From Terriglobia bacterium (GTDB lineage Bacteria > Acidobacteriota > Terriglobia > Terriglobales > Acidobacteriaceae), in NCBI GenBank assembly GCA_020072815.1, contig JAIQGE010000015.1:43825-107824 (forward strand): 64,000 bases of DNA, read 5' to 3'. A program made the translations under genes and the position numbers. Positions 18,402-28,136 of this stretch are shown here, piece by piece; the stretch's first letter is position 1, and every line of letters begins with the position of its first letter. The notes under the pieces were generated by a model, which was not told where the DNA came from, made no database searches, and saw nothing but the letters and a program-made list of their open reading frames with translations.

Positions 18402-20761
18402 AACGGCTGCTGGTCATGCTGCTGATTTTCTGCGCGCTGTCCCCCGCCGGCTGGGGCGATGCCGGCGTTCTCATTCCTCGCGACAAGGCCCAGCCGGACG
18501 CGGCCATTCTCTCGCTGGAGGAGATGGAGATCACCGTGCGCATTGACAATCGCGATGCGCGCGTCTTCGTGAAACAGATCTTCGCCAACCACACCGGGCG
18601 CATCGAAGAAGGGAACTACGTCTTCGCGCTCAACAGCCGCGCCGTGGTCTCTGACTTCGCCACCTGGGACGGCCCTGTCCGCCTTCCCGCGGTGATTCTG
18701 GAACGCAAACGCGCGGAAGAGATTTACACCAATCTGAAATGGCAGGCCATTGATCCCGGCCTGTTGCAGATGGGCGAGCGCACCGCTGACGAAGCCAGCA
18801 AGACCGCCGTCTTCAGCGCCAAGATCGTTCCCATTCCCGCCTACGGCACCAAGCGCCTGGAGTTTGAATACCATGAGAGCATTCCGGTGGAGAGTTTCAA
18901 ATCGTATTTCGCCATCGCGCTCAAACCGGAAGCCTATCATTCGCAGACCGCGCGGCGTCTGACCATCCATTTTGAACTGCGCTCGGAACACGCCATCCGC
19001 GACTTCAAGCAAATCAGCGCGGCTTATCCGCTCAAGATCACGCAGAAGAACGCCAACAGCATCACTGGCGAATTCACCGGAGACAACGTTGTTCTTGCGG
19101 AAGACTTCAACGTCCAGTATGACCTTGACTCTGGCGGCGGGGACACACTGCATGTGCTGACGTATCGCAATCCTGATTCCGGCCAGCCTGATCCCACGGA
19201 GACCTCGCCACAGCGCAGCACGAACGAACCCGGCTTTGTGGAAGTGGAAGCCTTGCTGGCGGCGAAGAGCAGCGGTGCGCAGGCGGCGCGTCCGCCCCAC
19301 AACGTGGTGGTGCTGTTTGATAACTCGCTCTCCATGCAGTGGGACAAGCTGGAGCGCAGTTATGAAGCAATGCAGAAAGTGCTGCATTCGCTCACTACGC
19401 AAGACAAGTTCAATTTGCTGCTGTTCAACAGCAAGATCGCTAACTTCCAGCCGGCCCCCGCCGCAGTGACTCCGGTGAGCTTGCAGCAGGCAACGGACTT
19501 TGTCCGCAACAGCCGCTTGCGCGGCGGGACTGATCTTCAACATGCCCTGGAAGCAGGCATGGCGCAGTGCGCGCAGGGCTCCAACAACTATCTGGTCGTC
19601 CTGACGGACGGCGACGCCACCCGCGGGACCATCCACAGCGGCAAGCTTGCTGCCTGGTACGCGGAGAAGTGGAAGGCGCTGCCGGATGCCAACCGCCCCA
19701 AATTGTTTGTCTTTGCCGTGGGCGACGACGCCAACCTTCCTCTGCTGCGTATGCTCACCCGCAATGACGGGCTACTCGAAAACGTGCTTTCCACTGAGTC
19801 GGCGGACTTCAAGCTGAATGCCTTCATTTCTAAGATGGGCCTGAACCCGATCGGCCAGTTGCGTATGGACGTGGATCCGCAGGCGGCGCTCGACCTTATT
19901 TATCCTCTGCAGGACACCTCGTTCGCCGGCTCCATGGCCGCCTGGGTCGGGCAATACAAGTCGCCCGCCGGCAAGGTCAACTTTGACGTCCGCGGCGTGC
20001 GCGAAGGCCAGGCCTTTGACATTCACGGCTCAGCCTCGTTGCCGGAGAAATCGCTCGACCACCCGCAGCTTCCGCGCTTGTGGGCCAAGGCCCGGGTGGA
20101 CGCATTGCTCGAGAAGATGGAGCGCGACGGCGAAGACCGCGCCAGCATTGATGAGATCATCCGCCTGGCGCGCAAGTACAAATTCGTTACGCCCTATACT
20201 TCATTCCTCGCCGTGCCCCGTGCGCTGTTGCGGCCACGCGTGATTCGCCCCGGCGATCCGGTGCTGCGCGTGCGTACCGATCCGGAGATTGTTTCCGTAG
20301 TCGCTCTGTTCCCGTTCGGTCTCACCAAACCTCTGCGCTATCTGGCCAAAGAAGACATGTGGCAAACGCGTTTCCTCGCTCCGGTGGACATGGAAGACGG
20401 CACGCACGCGGTCCGGCTGGTGCTGCGCGACCGCAGCGGCAACGTGTATCGCGAATCCAAGACCTTTGTGATCGCCAGCAAGCCGCCCACTCTCAAGATT
20501 GTGCTGGACCGCAAACGCTTCCGAAGAGGCGACGCCATCCATCTCAAGATCAACGCTTCGGCCAGCACGCGCACGCTGATCGCGCAACTGGAAGGCGCTG
20601 CGCCCGTCCGGTTGCGCTGGAATCCGGACGCATCCGCCAGCACCGGTGACGTGATGGTCCCTGACGAACTTGCTCCCGGCACGTATCGCCTGACGGTCAC
20701 CGCGGAAGATATGGCCCACAACATCGGCGCGCAGGAGGTGCAAATTGAAGTTCTCCCGTAA
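18398..20761 (+). CDS. VIT and von Willebrand factor A domain protein
   Basis: 787 residues. A signal peptide (about 1-20) is followed by a VIT domain (about 40-200) and a vWA domain from about 300. The vWA domain has an intact metal-ion site: D308-N-S310-L-S312 in VVLFDNSLSMQ, plus LTDGDATRG later. The family signature KYKFVTPYTSFLAV is present near 595-610. A C-terminal Ig-like region (about 680-787) follows. Such proteins bind partners through Mg2+ or Mn2+ and are usually secreted or envelope-bound in bacteria. The gene overlaps the propeller gene by 4 bases and the giant TPR gene by 17, so they are translationally coupled. Confidence 0.9.
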   Translation: MKRLLVMLLIFCALSPAGWGDAGVLIPRDKAQPDAAILSLEEMEITVRIDNRDARVFVKQIFANHTGRIEEGNYVFALNSRAVVSDFATWDGPVRLPAVILERKRAEEIYTNLKWQAIDPGLLQMGERTADEASKTAVFSAKIVPIPAYGTKRLEFEYHESIPVESFKSYFAIALKPEAYHSQTARRLTIHFELRSEHAIRDFKQISAAYPLKITQKNANSITGEFTGDNVVLAEDFNVQYDLDSGGGDTLHVLTYRNPDSGQPDPTETSPQRSTNEPGFVEVEALLAAKSSGAQAARPPHNVVVLFDNSLSMQWDKLERSYEAMQKVLHSLTTQDKFNLLLFNSKIANFQPAPAAVTPVSLQQATDFVRNSRLRGGTDLQHALEAGMAQCAQGSNNYLVVLTDGDATRGTIHSGKLAAWYAEKWKALPDANRPKLFVFAVGDDANLPLLRMLTRNDGLLENVLSTESADFKLNAFISKMGLNPIGQLRMDVDPQAALDLIYPLQDTSFAGSMAAWVGQYKSPAGKVNFDVRGVREGQAFDIHGSASLPEKSLDHPQLPRLWAKARVDALLEKMERDGEDRASIDEIIRLARKYKFVTPYTSFLAVPRALLRPRVIRPGDPVLRVRTDPEIVSVVALFPFGLTKPLRYLAKEDMWQTRFLAPVDMEDGTHAVRLVLRDRSGNVYRESKTFVIASKPPTLKIVLDRKRFRRGDAIHLKINASASTRTLIAQLEGAAPVRLRWNPDASASTGDVMVPDELAPGTYRLTVTAEDMAHNIGAQEVQIEVLP

Positions 20762-23700
20762 AGTTTTCATTCAATCCTCCATCGTTGCCGCGGCGGTTGT
20801 TGCCGGTGCGATGGCGGCGCGGGCTGCCCTCCCCGAGTGGATACAGAACATAGAAGCGCGCTCGCTGATTGAGGGCGCCATCTTCCGCACCATGCAGTTG
20901 CCCGGCGGGCCAACCGCGGTGCGTCGTCCGCCGGCAGAGACCGTTCCTGCATTGGGTGAGCTGATCAAGCAGCGTCCGCAGCAAGCCGATCTCTACTCGC
21001 TGAAAGCGCTGGAGGAAGAACAGAAGCTGGACTTCTCCGCGGCGGAGTCCGATTGGAAGCTGTACCTGCAGAATTCCTCTGACAAAGCCCCGGCGCAACT
21101 GGCGCTGGCCGACTTCTACCATCGTCGCCATCGCCCGCAGGATGAAGTCAACGCGCTCTCCGCCTTGGGACGCCTGCCGTCACCGCCAGCGGAAAAGTTC
21201 ACCAGCGTGACTGACCAGCAATCCTGGCGCGCGTTTGAGCGAATCTTCCAGGTTATTTCCGCGCAGGCCCTGGGAAGAAATATCTCTGAAGAGCAATACA
21301 ACGCGTGGATCGCACGCTATCCGCAGGAGCGCGGCCTCTATGGCCGCTATTTCGAGTACCTGTTGAACGAGAAAGACTTCAAGTCCGCGAACGACCTGGT
21401 CGCCAAGTACCACGCCAAGTTTCCTGACGACGAAGTCTTCCCAACAAAGACGCGCGCTCTGCTGGCCTACCGGCAAGGCTCGGTGGAAGAAGGCTTGGCG
21501 GTCTATGACAAGAGCTTCCAGCCGCTTTGGCCGCCGGAGCTGGTAAAAGATTATTTTGACCTGCTGAAAGAGACGCGCAGCCAGCGCAAGTTTCTCGATC
21601 AGTCGCGCGCCGCGCTGGTCCGCAACCCTGACGACCTGAACGCCGCCGCCCGCATCTTTTATTACTACCAGCAATTGGGCAACTTCCAGGCTGCACAGCA
21701 GACCATAACGGACTATCGCCTGCAGAAGGACGCTCGCAAGGCGCAGTGGACTTCGCAGGAGCTCTACACCTTCGCGCGCCTGCTGGAAGACGTCCATCTG
21801 TACCCGGAATCTGCGCGCTATTACTACGCGCTCTACAACGGTGCAGGGCCTGATGCCTCAGCTCCAGAGAAAGCCCTTGCCGGGCTGTCGCGCATTCTGC
21901 TGACCGCGCCGGAGCAGCAGATTCGCCTGGGGTCGGGCGACTTGTCCATGTATCGCGACATCGCCAACATGGACACCGGCCCCGGCTACTTGAACGGCAT
22001 ACTGTCTTTGCTGCTGAACACCACGCAGCCGGCCGCGCATTATTCTGAGGAAGAGCAGCGCGCCGTGCCGTATTTCCACCGCTCACGCGCTGCTGAACTT
22101 CTTGCGCTGCTGGACAAACGCTTCCCCAGTTCGTCCTCCCGTCCCGAATTGCATGCCCGGCTGATTGAGGCCTACGCGGGCTACGGCCAGAGTGACGCCG
22201 TGATTCGCGCTGGACGCGAATTTCTGTCGGGGTTCCCGTCAGCCCCGCAGCGCAACCAGGTCGCGCTGTTGATGGCGGACGCCTTTGCCCGCACCAACAA
22301 TACCAAAGAAGAATTTGCCATTTACGATTCCATGCTGCAGGAGCTGGCGCGCAAGGCGGAAGGTGTCCCGCTGGGAGAGCGCTTCAATGAAGCTCCCGCA
22401 GCTCCGCAATACCAGGACAACACGCAGAACAACCAGAATGACGCCGAAGGCGAAGGTGACGACGAATCCGGCCAGCGGCCCACGCCGCGCGGCAGACCGA
22501 TTTCGCAGCAAGGCGCGTTTGCTGTCTCGAAGTCTCCTTCTGCCACACAGGCCGGTGTTCGCTCGCCCGAGTACCAGCGCGTTCTGGACCGCTACATTGG
22601 ACGGCTCGTCTCGCTTAAGCAGATTCCCGCCGCGCTGGTAGTCTGGCGGCAGGAGTTGGACCGCAATCCCAACGACCCCGGTCTCTACGAGCGATTCGCC
22701 GCCTTTCTGGAGAGCAACCGTCTGGGGACCGAAGAAGAAGCGGTGTACAAGCGCGCCATCCAGCAATTCCCGGGCAAGAACTGGTATCACAAGCTGGCGC
22801 GTTGGTATTTGACCAAGAAGCGCAACCAGGACCTGCAAGCGTTGTCGTACCAGGTGCTGAAAATCTTTTCCGGCAGCGAGCTTGAAGCTTATCTGGACAA
22901 CGTTGCCGGCCAGCCGGGCCAACTCAGCCTGGAGTTCAACCAGTTCGCCCATGAACGCTTCCCGCACAATTTGGCTTTTGTCCGCCACTTGATGGAACTC
23001 TATCGATCCAAACAGTTCCGGAATGACGCCTTATGGGAAGCTGTGCTTCGCCAGCACTGGTTTGAAGATGACGCGTTGCGCAACCAGTTCTTTGAATTCC
23101 TGTCTCGCACCGGAAAGTTGGACGCCGAACTCCAGGGACTCACTGCCAGCGCGTCTCCGGCAAAAGGGGACTGGACGGCCCCGGCGGTCGCGAATCCTGG
23201 GGGAGTGCGCTTCATAGCCGAAGCCGAGCTGTGGCGTTCGCACTTTGAGGCGGGAGCGCCCGTGGTCGCCGCCGTAGCGCAACAATATCCAGCCGACGCC
23301 GGTCTTGGACGCCGCGCTGCTTCGGTCTACCGCTCGCTTGCGTACTTTGAACCGAAAGACACTGAAGTCGCGGTGCAAATTGAATCCAACTTGCTGAAGG
23401 CCTCGCCCGCGGACCGCGACACGCTGGCCCGCATCGGCGACATTTATTCTGACCGTGAGCTGTTCAACAAAGCCGTGCCTTACTGGAACCAGATGCCGGG
23501 CACCGAACCCGGCAAGCCGGCCAGCTACGAAGAAGCCGCAACCGTCTTCTGGGATTATTACTTCTTTGACGACGCGCTGCGTCTGCTGAACCTGGGCCGC
23601 ACCAAGCTAAGCGACGATTCGCTTTACAGCTATCAAGTGGGCGCCATCTACGAAAACAAGCGCGACTACTCGCGCGCCGTGGATGAATACGTAAAAGGGT

Positions 23701-26700
23701 CATTGGTGAGCGGCGCCTACTCTGAGTCACGCGGCAGGTTGTTGCAGCTGGCCACGCGCAAATCGTCGCGCGACTTGGTGGATGCGGCCACAGACAAAGC
23801 CGTCATCGCCTCCAAGTACGATCTTACGGCGATTGACCTTCGTGTGGCCGTGTTGGAAGCGCAATCGCGCAAAACTGACGTTGCCGTTTTTCTGAATACC
23901 GTGCTCGATCGCAGCAACTCGGTTGAGGTGCTGGAAGCCGTCGAAAACATGGCTAAAGAGAAGTCGCTGGAAGCTGTGCGCCAGCACTCGCTGGAACGGC
24001 AGGCGGCGGTGAGCAATGATCCCATCCGGCGGCTGGAGTTGCGCTACGCCCTGGTGACTTTCTACGAGCAGAAGAAGGACGTGGCCGCGGCCCAGCGCAA
24101 CGTGGATGCGCTCTACCAGGAGAATCCCAAGATCATGGGCGTGGTCCGCTCCACCGTGGACTTTTATTGGCGCAACAGACTCCAGCAGAAAGCCATTGAC
24201 GTTCTGTTGCAGGCGGCCAACAGCGCTTATCCTGCTCTGAAAACGCAGTTCACCTATGAGGCCGCGCGGAAGATGACCGAGACCGGCCAATATCAGCCGG
24301 CCCGCAAGCTGTTGCTGGGGTTGCTGGAGAACAATCCTTACAACGCTGAGTACCTGGCTGCCGTGGCCGATACTTATGCCCGCTCCGGCGACCAGGCCGG
24401 CTTGCGCGACTTCTACCTGGAAAAGATCAAGCTTTTCCAGAAATCCACGCTCTCCCAGGATGAGCGCAAGGCGCGCATTGCCGCGTTGCGTCGCGGGCTG
24501 GTTCCCGCGCTTACCTCCCTCAAAGACTACGCCGGCGCTGTGGACCAGTATGTGGAGATCATCAACGCCTATCCAGAAGATGCAGGCCTAACCACGGAAG
24601 CGGCGTATTACGCGCAGCGCTACCAGCGCAAAGACCAGCTATTGAGTTTCTACGCCAAAACTGTCGCGGCGTCCCCCAAAGATTCGCGCTGGGCCGTGGT
24701 GCTGGCGCGCGTGCAAGCCAACTATGAAGATTTTGACGCTGCCATCCGCACTTATTCGCAGGCCATCAAGGTGCGGCCGGACCGCACGGACCTGATGACC
24801 GCACGTGCCGCGCTGGAAGAGCGCTTGTCGCGCTTTGATGACGCCGCCGCTGACTACGCGTCTCTGTACGAACTGGCGTATCACGACACCAAGTGGATGG
24901 AGAAAGTCGCTGAGATTCGCGCGCGCCAAAGCAAGCCCGACCTGGTGGTCCAGGCGCTAAAGACGGCTTTGCTCGATGGACGTCCGGAAGCTGCGGGTAA
25001 ATATTTTACTGTCGCAGAACGGCTGGATGGCTGGGGCATGCTGGCGCAAGCGCGCGAGTACGCGGAGAAAGGCGTCAGCGTTGCCGGCGACGATCTGCTG
25101 GCCAACTCTGACAACCACGCCGGAGCCCAGGTGTACACCCGCATCATGACCCGGCTGCGGCAACAGGAAGCTGCTTACCAGAGGTTGCAGGCCGGCGTCG
25201 CCGGCGCGCAGCAGTTGCCGTCTCTGGCGCAGCAGGTGGGCAAGAACGGTTTGGATGCAGTCACCAACGCGGAGCTGCGCAAGAACCTGCTGCTCACGCG
25301 CACTAGCAACGCCCACAGCGGAATGGCGGCCTGCATGCGCGAGATGGGAACAGTCGCCGCCAAATATTTCACGCCGGAAGAAAAGCTGGCGATGGCGCGC
25401 GCGCTGGATGCCAAGAACGCCGCCCTGTCGCGCGAACAGGCGTATGAGTACCTGATGCCGTTGGCCGAGAAGGCCGGGTTCGCGGAGTTCCAAGTCAAGC
25501 TGCTGTATGAACAAGCGCAAGCCGGAAGACAAGATCGCCCCTGGTTGCAGACCCTGGAGCCGCTTCAGGTGCGCCGCTTGCGGCTGATGGAACTCGGCGG
25601 ACAGTGGGAACGCATTGCCGGCGCTAGCCGTCAAGAAACGAAGATGGGTTATCTGCAGCGTTCCGCCCAAACGTTCAACATGGCCGGCAGCAGCGACGAC
25701 GAGTTGCGCGTCTACCGCAAAATGGACGCCATCAGCCCGCTCTCGCAGGACCGGTATTTTGAATTGCTGCTGGCCAAGGCGCCGCAGGAACTGGAAAGCA
25801 TGGCCGCGAGCAAGCTTCGCCGCGATGCCGTCGCCAACTTCCTTCTGGCGCACTCGGACTTGAACCGGAGTCTGTCCGCCATCCACGCCGGACGCCTGGA
25901 GCGTCCCGCCGTGTGGGATTCGGCTTATAGTGCGCTGGCTGGTTTGTATTTCACTGATCTTGATATCAAAGCCGCGTCGTCGCAAACCCAGAGCGCTTTC
26001 CAGACCGCTCTGAGCGACCGCACCATCGGCGAGCGTCTGGGCAAGCCCGTGGACCGCAACCAGGCTTTGGCCGGCGACATATGGTTCTACTACGGTTCGC
26101 GCTACGGCGAGTACCTGGGCGCCACCAAGAAAGGCGATCCTGAAGATTTCTTGCCGGCGGAGATGGAGCACACTCCGGCGCGGCCGGCTGCGTACTTTAG
26201 CGCTGCTTTGTACTATGAGGACTCCGGCGACCAGGCGCGGGCCATTGCGGACTACCAGCATGTGATGGAACTGGCTCCGCAGCGCCTTGACGTCCACAAC
26301 CGGCTGGCCGGGATTTACTGGAAGCAAAAGAAAAACGACCAAGCCATTGCCGAATGGAAACGCGTGGTTGAGTTGTTGAAGGCGCAGGCCGGCACGCGCG
26401 GCACGCCGGAAACATTCTGGGGAGATTACTCGGCCACCGTCAACAATCTGGCCACAAGGCGCCTGCTGGCGCAGTTCCAGCCGGACATCGTGGAGATTCT
26501 GCATGCTTACGTCCGCAACAACGGCGTGTACCGCGTCCTGCCTCTGTTGCAAAGCACGCTGCCCAAGCTGGAGAACTCGGCCGCGGCCACGGCGCTGGCG
26601 CTGGACCTGGCCAACGATTCGCCGGAGAAGCTCTCATTCCTGCGGCGAGTAATCTCCGCCACCAATCTCCATCTTGATCCCGAGCCTCTGTACGCCCGAA

Positions 26701-28136
26701 TTCTAACGCTGGCCCAGGAGCAGGTAGAGAAATCAGAAGGCGGCACGCGCGAGTATGCCCAGGGCCAGCTTGAGGGATTGCGCGTTGAGTGGCTGCAATA
26801 TCTCTTCAAGACCAAGCAGTACGACCGCGCGCGCGGCGAGCTGAGCGCGTTGCCCAAGGAAATGTGGGATTCGCAGCAGGCCGCGCTGGTCCCCCTGCAG
26901 CTCAAGCTGGCAGCGCTCAACAATACGCTGGGACCCCTGATTGAAGGCTATCGCGCGGACGCAGAGCACGCTCCGGCCAGCGACGTTCTGCGCAAGACGG
27001 CGACTGAGCTGCAGCAGGCGGGCGACAAGCAATCCGCGCGCACGATTCTGGAATTTGTGTTTGCCCGGGAAATTGAGAACCACAATCTCACCGCCGCCAA
27101 CATGCTCGGCCTGGCGGACATCCGCATACAGTCCGGCGATCTGGAGAGCGGCGCGGCGCTGTTGCGCCGCATGGCCCTGGTGGTTGGCAATCCCTTTGAG
27201 ACCCAGGACCCCGCCGCGGCGCTGCTCATGCGCACCGGACATCCAGCTGAAGCTGTGGGCTTCCTGGAAGAACTGGTCAAAGCTGTTCCGTGGAATGCTG
27301 ACTATCGCGTTCGCCTGGCGCAAGCGCGGCTGGCGGCCAACCAGAATCCTGATTCAAGTCGCAAAGAACTGGCCGCCGTGGCTTCCAGCCCTGGGGCTCC
27401 GTACGAAACCCGGCTTAGCGCGGCCCGTTCTCTGACTGCCGCGGGAACCGCCGATCTCGGCAGCAGGGAGCTGACGTTGCTGGCGCGAGGCGGCCAGATC
27501 AGTCCCGGCGAAGCCAACCAGCCTTTCTTCTTTTCTGCGCGGCTGAAAGCCGCTGAGAACCTGCCGGCCAGCGCGCGCATCGTTCTGCTGCGGGCGGCGC
27601 TGGAAGACTATCCCAGCGGTGACGCTGCGCGCGTGCCTCTGCTCAAGGCCGCAGGCGCCAATGGAGATTACGAGCTGGCCATTGCCGTGATGAAGCCTTT
27701 CCTGCAGAACAGCATTTTTGAGTCAGCTTACGGCAGGCGGCGCACTACCGATGAAGATGATGAGCTGGTGGACGACACGACGGCCTCCGACGGATCGCTG
27801 CGTGACTTCATGAAGCTGCCGGCAAAAGAATGGGCGGAGATCAACCGCGATCTGGGCCAGGCGTTCGAGAAAACCGGCGCTCCGGACCAGGCGCTGCTGT
27901 ACCTGCGCCGCGCCTACGGTCTGGAAACCGACGCGGTGGTCAAGTCGCAAATCAACAAACAGGTGCAGCAGATTCGCGCCGCGCAGCGCCGCCGCACAAC
28001 GAATGCTGCACGCCGGCCCATGGTGCGGACGGAACTGGAACAGGAGCACGTGGTACGCCCGCGTATTCCGGAACCAGGACCATCCACTTCGCCACCGCCG
28101 GCTGCGGCGCCGGCACGGAAAGGAGCCGGGCTATGA
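20745..28136 (+). CDS. Giant exported TPR-repeat protein
   Basis: 2463 residues, very large for a bacterial TPR protein. It has an N-terminal hydrophobic signal or anchor (about 5-28) followed by nearly continuous helical repeats. Recognisable TPR units include about 95-125, ALVVWRQELDRNPNDPGLYERF, GAVDQYVEIINAYPEDAGL, AIADYQHVMELAPQRLDVHNRLA, and units near the C terminus (APDQALLYLRRAYGLET). A charged low-complexity insert sits at about 550-590 (NTQNNQNDAEGEGDDES) and a Pro-rich tail ends the protein. No catalytic domain was seen. Its likely role is a scaffold spanning or lining the envelope for its operon partners. It starts inside the vWA gene's end and ends in the ATGA start of the next gene. 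Family unknown. Confidence 0.85.
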   Translation: MKFSRKVFIQSSIVAAAVVAGAMAARAALPEWIQNIEARSLIEGAIFRTMQLPGGPTAVRRPPAETVPALGELIKQRPQQADLYSLKALEEEQKLDFSAAESDWKLYLQNSSDKAPAQLALADFYHRRHRPQDEVNALSALGRLPSPPAEKFTSVTDQQSWRAFERIFQVISAQALGRNISEEQYNAWIARYPQERGLYGRYFEYLLNEKDFKSANDLVAKYHAKFPDDEVFPTKTRALLAYRQGSVEEGLAVYDKSFQPLWPPELVKDYFDLLKETRSQRKFLDQSRAALVRNPDDLNAAARIFYYYQQLGNFQAAQQTITDYRLQKDARKAQWTSQELYTFARLLEDVHLYPESARYYYALYNGAGPDASAPEKALAGLSRILLTAPEQQIRLGSGDLSMYRDIANMDTGPGYLNGILSLLLNTTQPAAHYSEEEQRAVPYFHRSRAAELLALLDKRFPSSSSRPELHARLIEAYAGYGQSDAVIRAGREFLSGFPSAPQRNQVALLMADAFARTNNTKEEFAIYDSMLQELARKAEGVPLGERFNEAPAAPQYQDNTQNNQNDAEGEGDDESGQRPTPRGRPISQQGAFAVSKSPSATQAGVRSPEYQRVLDRYIGRLVSLKQIPAALVVWRQELDRNPNDPGLYERFAAFLESNRLGTEEEAVYKRAIQQFPGKNWYHKLARWYLTKKRNQDLQALSYQVLKIFSGSELEAYLDNVAGQPGQLSLEFNQFAHERFPHNLAFVRHLMELYRSKQFRNDALWEAVLRQHWFEDDALRNQFFEFLSRTGKLDAELQGLTASASPAKGDWTAPAVANPGGVRFIAEAELWRSHFEAGAPVVAAVAQQYPADAGLGRRAASVYRSLAYFEPKDTEVAVQIESNLLKASPADRDTLARIGDIYSDRELFNKAVPYWNQMPGTEPGKPASYEEAATVFWDYYFFDDALRLLNLGRTKLSDDSLYSYQVGAIYENKRDYSRAVDEYVKGSLVSGAYSESRGRLLQLATRKSSRDLVDAATDKAVIASKYDLTAIDLRVAVLEAQSRKTDVAVFLNTVLDRSNSVEVLEAVENMAKEKSLEAVRQHSLERQAAVSNDPIRRLELRYALVTFYEQKKDVAAAQRNVDALYQENPKIMGVVRSTVDFYWRNRLQQKAIDVLLQAANSAYPALKTQFTYEAARKMTETGQYQPARKLLLGLLENNPYNAEYLAAVADTYARSGDQAGLRDFYLEKIKLFQKSTLSQDERKARIAALRRGLVPALTSLKDYAGAVDQYVEIINAYPEDAGLTTEAAYYAQRYQRKDQLLSFYAKTVAASPKDSRWAVVLARVQANYEDFDAAIRTYSQAIKVRPDRTDLMTARAALEERLSRFDDAAADYASLYELAYHDTKWMEKVAEIRARQSKPDLVVQALKTALLDGRPEAAGKYFTVAERLDGWGMLAQAREYAEKGVSVAGDDLLANSDNHAGAQVYTRIMTRLRQQEAAYQRLQAGVAGAQQLPSLAQQVGKNGLDAVTNAELRKNLLLTRTSNAHSGMAACMREMGTVAAKYFTPEEKLAMARALDAKNAALSREQAYEYLMPLAEKAGFAEFQVKLLYEQAQAGRQDRPWLQTLEPLQVRRLRLMELGGQWERIAGASRQETKMGYLQRSAQTFNMAGSSDDELRVYRKMDAISPLSQDRYFELLLAKAPQELESMAASKLRRDAVANFLLAHSDLNRSLSAIHAGRLERPAVWDSAYSALAGLYFTDLDIKAASSQTQSAFQTALSDRTIGERLGKPVDRNQALAGDIWFYYGSRYGEYLGATKKGDPEDFLPAEMEHTPARPAAYFSAALYYEDSGDQARAIADYQHVMELAPQRLDVHNRLAGIYWKQKKNDQAIAEWKRVVELLKAQAGTRGTPETFWGDYSATVNNLATRRLLAQFQPDIVEILHAYVRNNGVYRVLPLLQSTLPKLENSAAATALALDLANDSPEKLSFLRRVISATNLHLDPEPLYARILTLAQEQVEKSEGGTREYAQGQLEGLRVEWLQYLFKTKQYDRARGELSALPKEMWDSQQAALVPLQLKLAALNNTLGPLIEGYRADAEHAPASDVLRKTATELQQAGDKQSARTILEFVFAREIENHNLTAANMLGLADIRIQSGDLESGAALLRRMALVVGNPFETQDPAAALLMRTGHPAEAVGFLEELVKAVPWNADYRVRLAQARLAANQNPDSSRKELAAVASSPGAPYETRLSAARSLTAAGTADLGSRELTLLARGGQISPGEANQPFFFSARLKAAENLPASARIVLLRAALEDYPSGDAARVPLLKAAGANGDYELAIAVMKPFLQNSIFESAYGRRRTTDEDDELVDDTTASDGSLRDFMKLPAKEWAEINRDLGQAFEKTGAPDQALLYLRRAYGLETDAVVKSQINKQVQQIRAAQRRRTTNAARRPMVRTELEQEHVVRPRIPEPGPSTSPPPAAAPARKGAGL

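Noticed and set aside
24957..26552. A 531-codon open frame antisense to the giant TPR gene
   Set aside because: No domain seen, and it sits inside a continuous TPR coding frame; a GC shadow.
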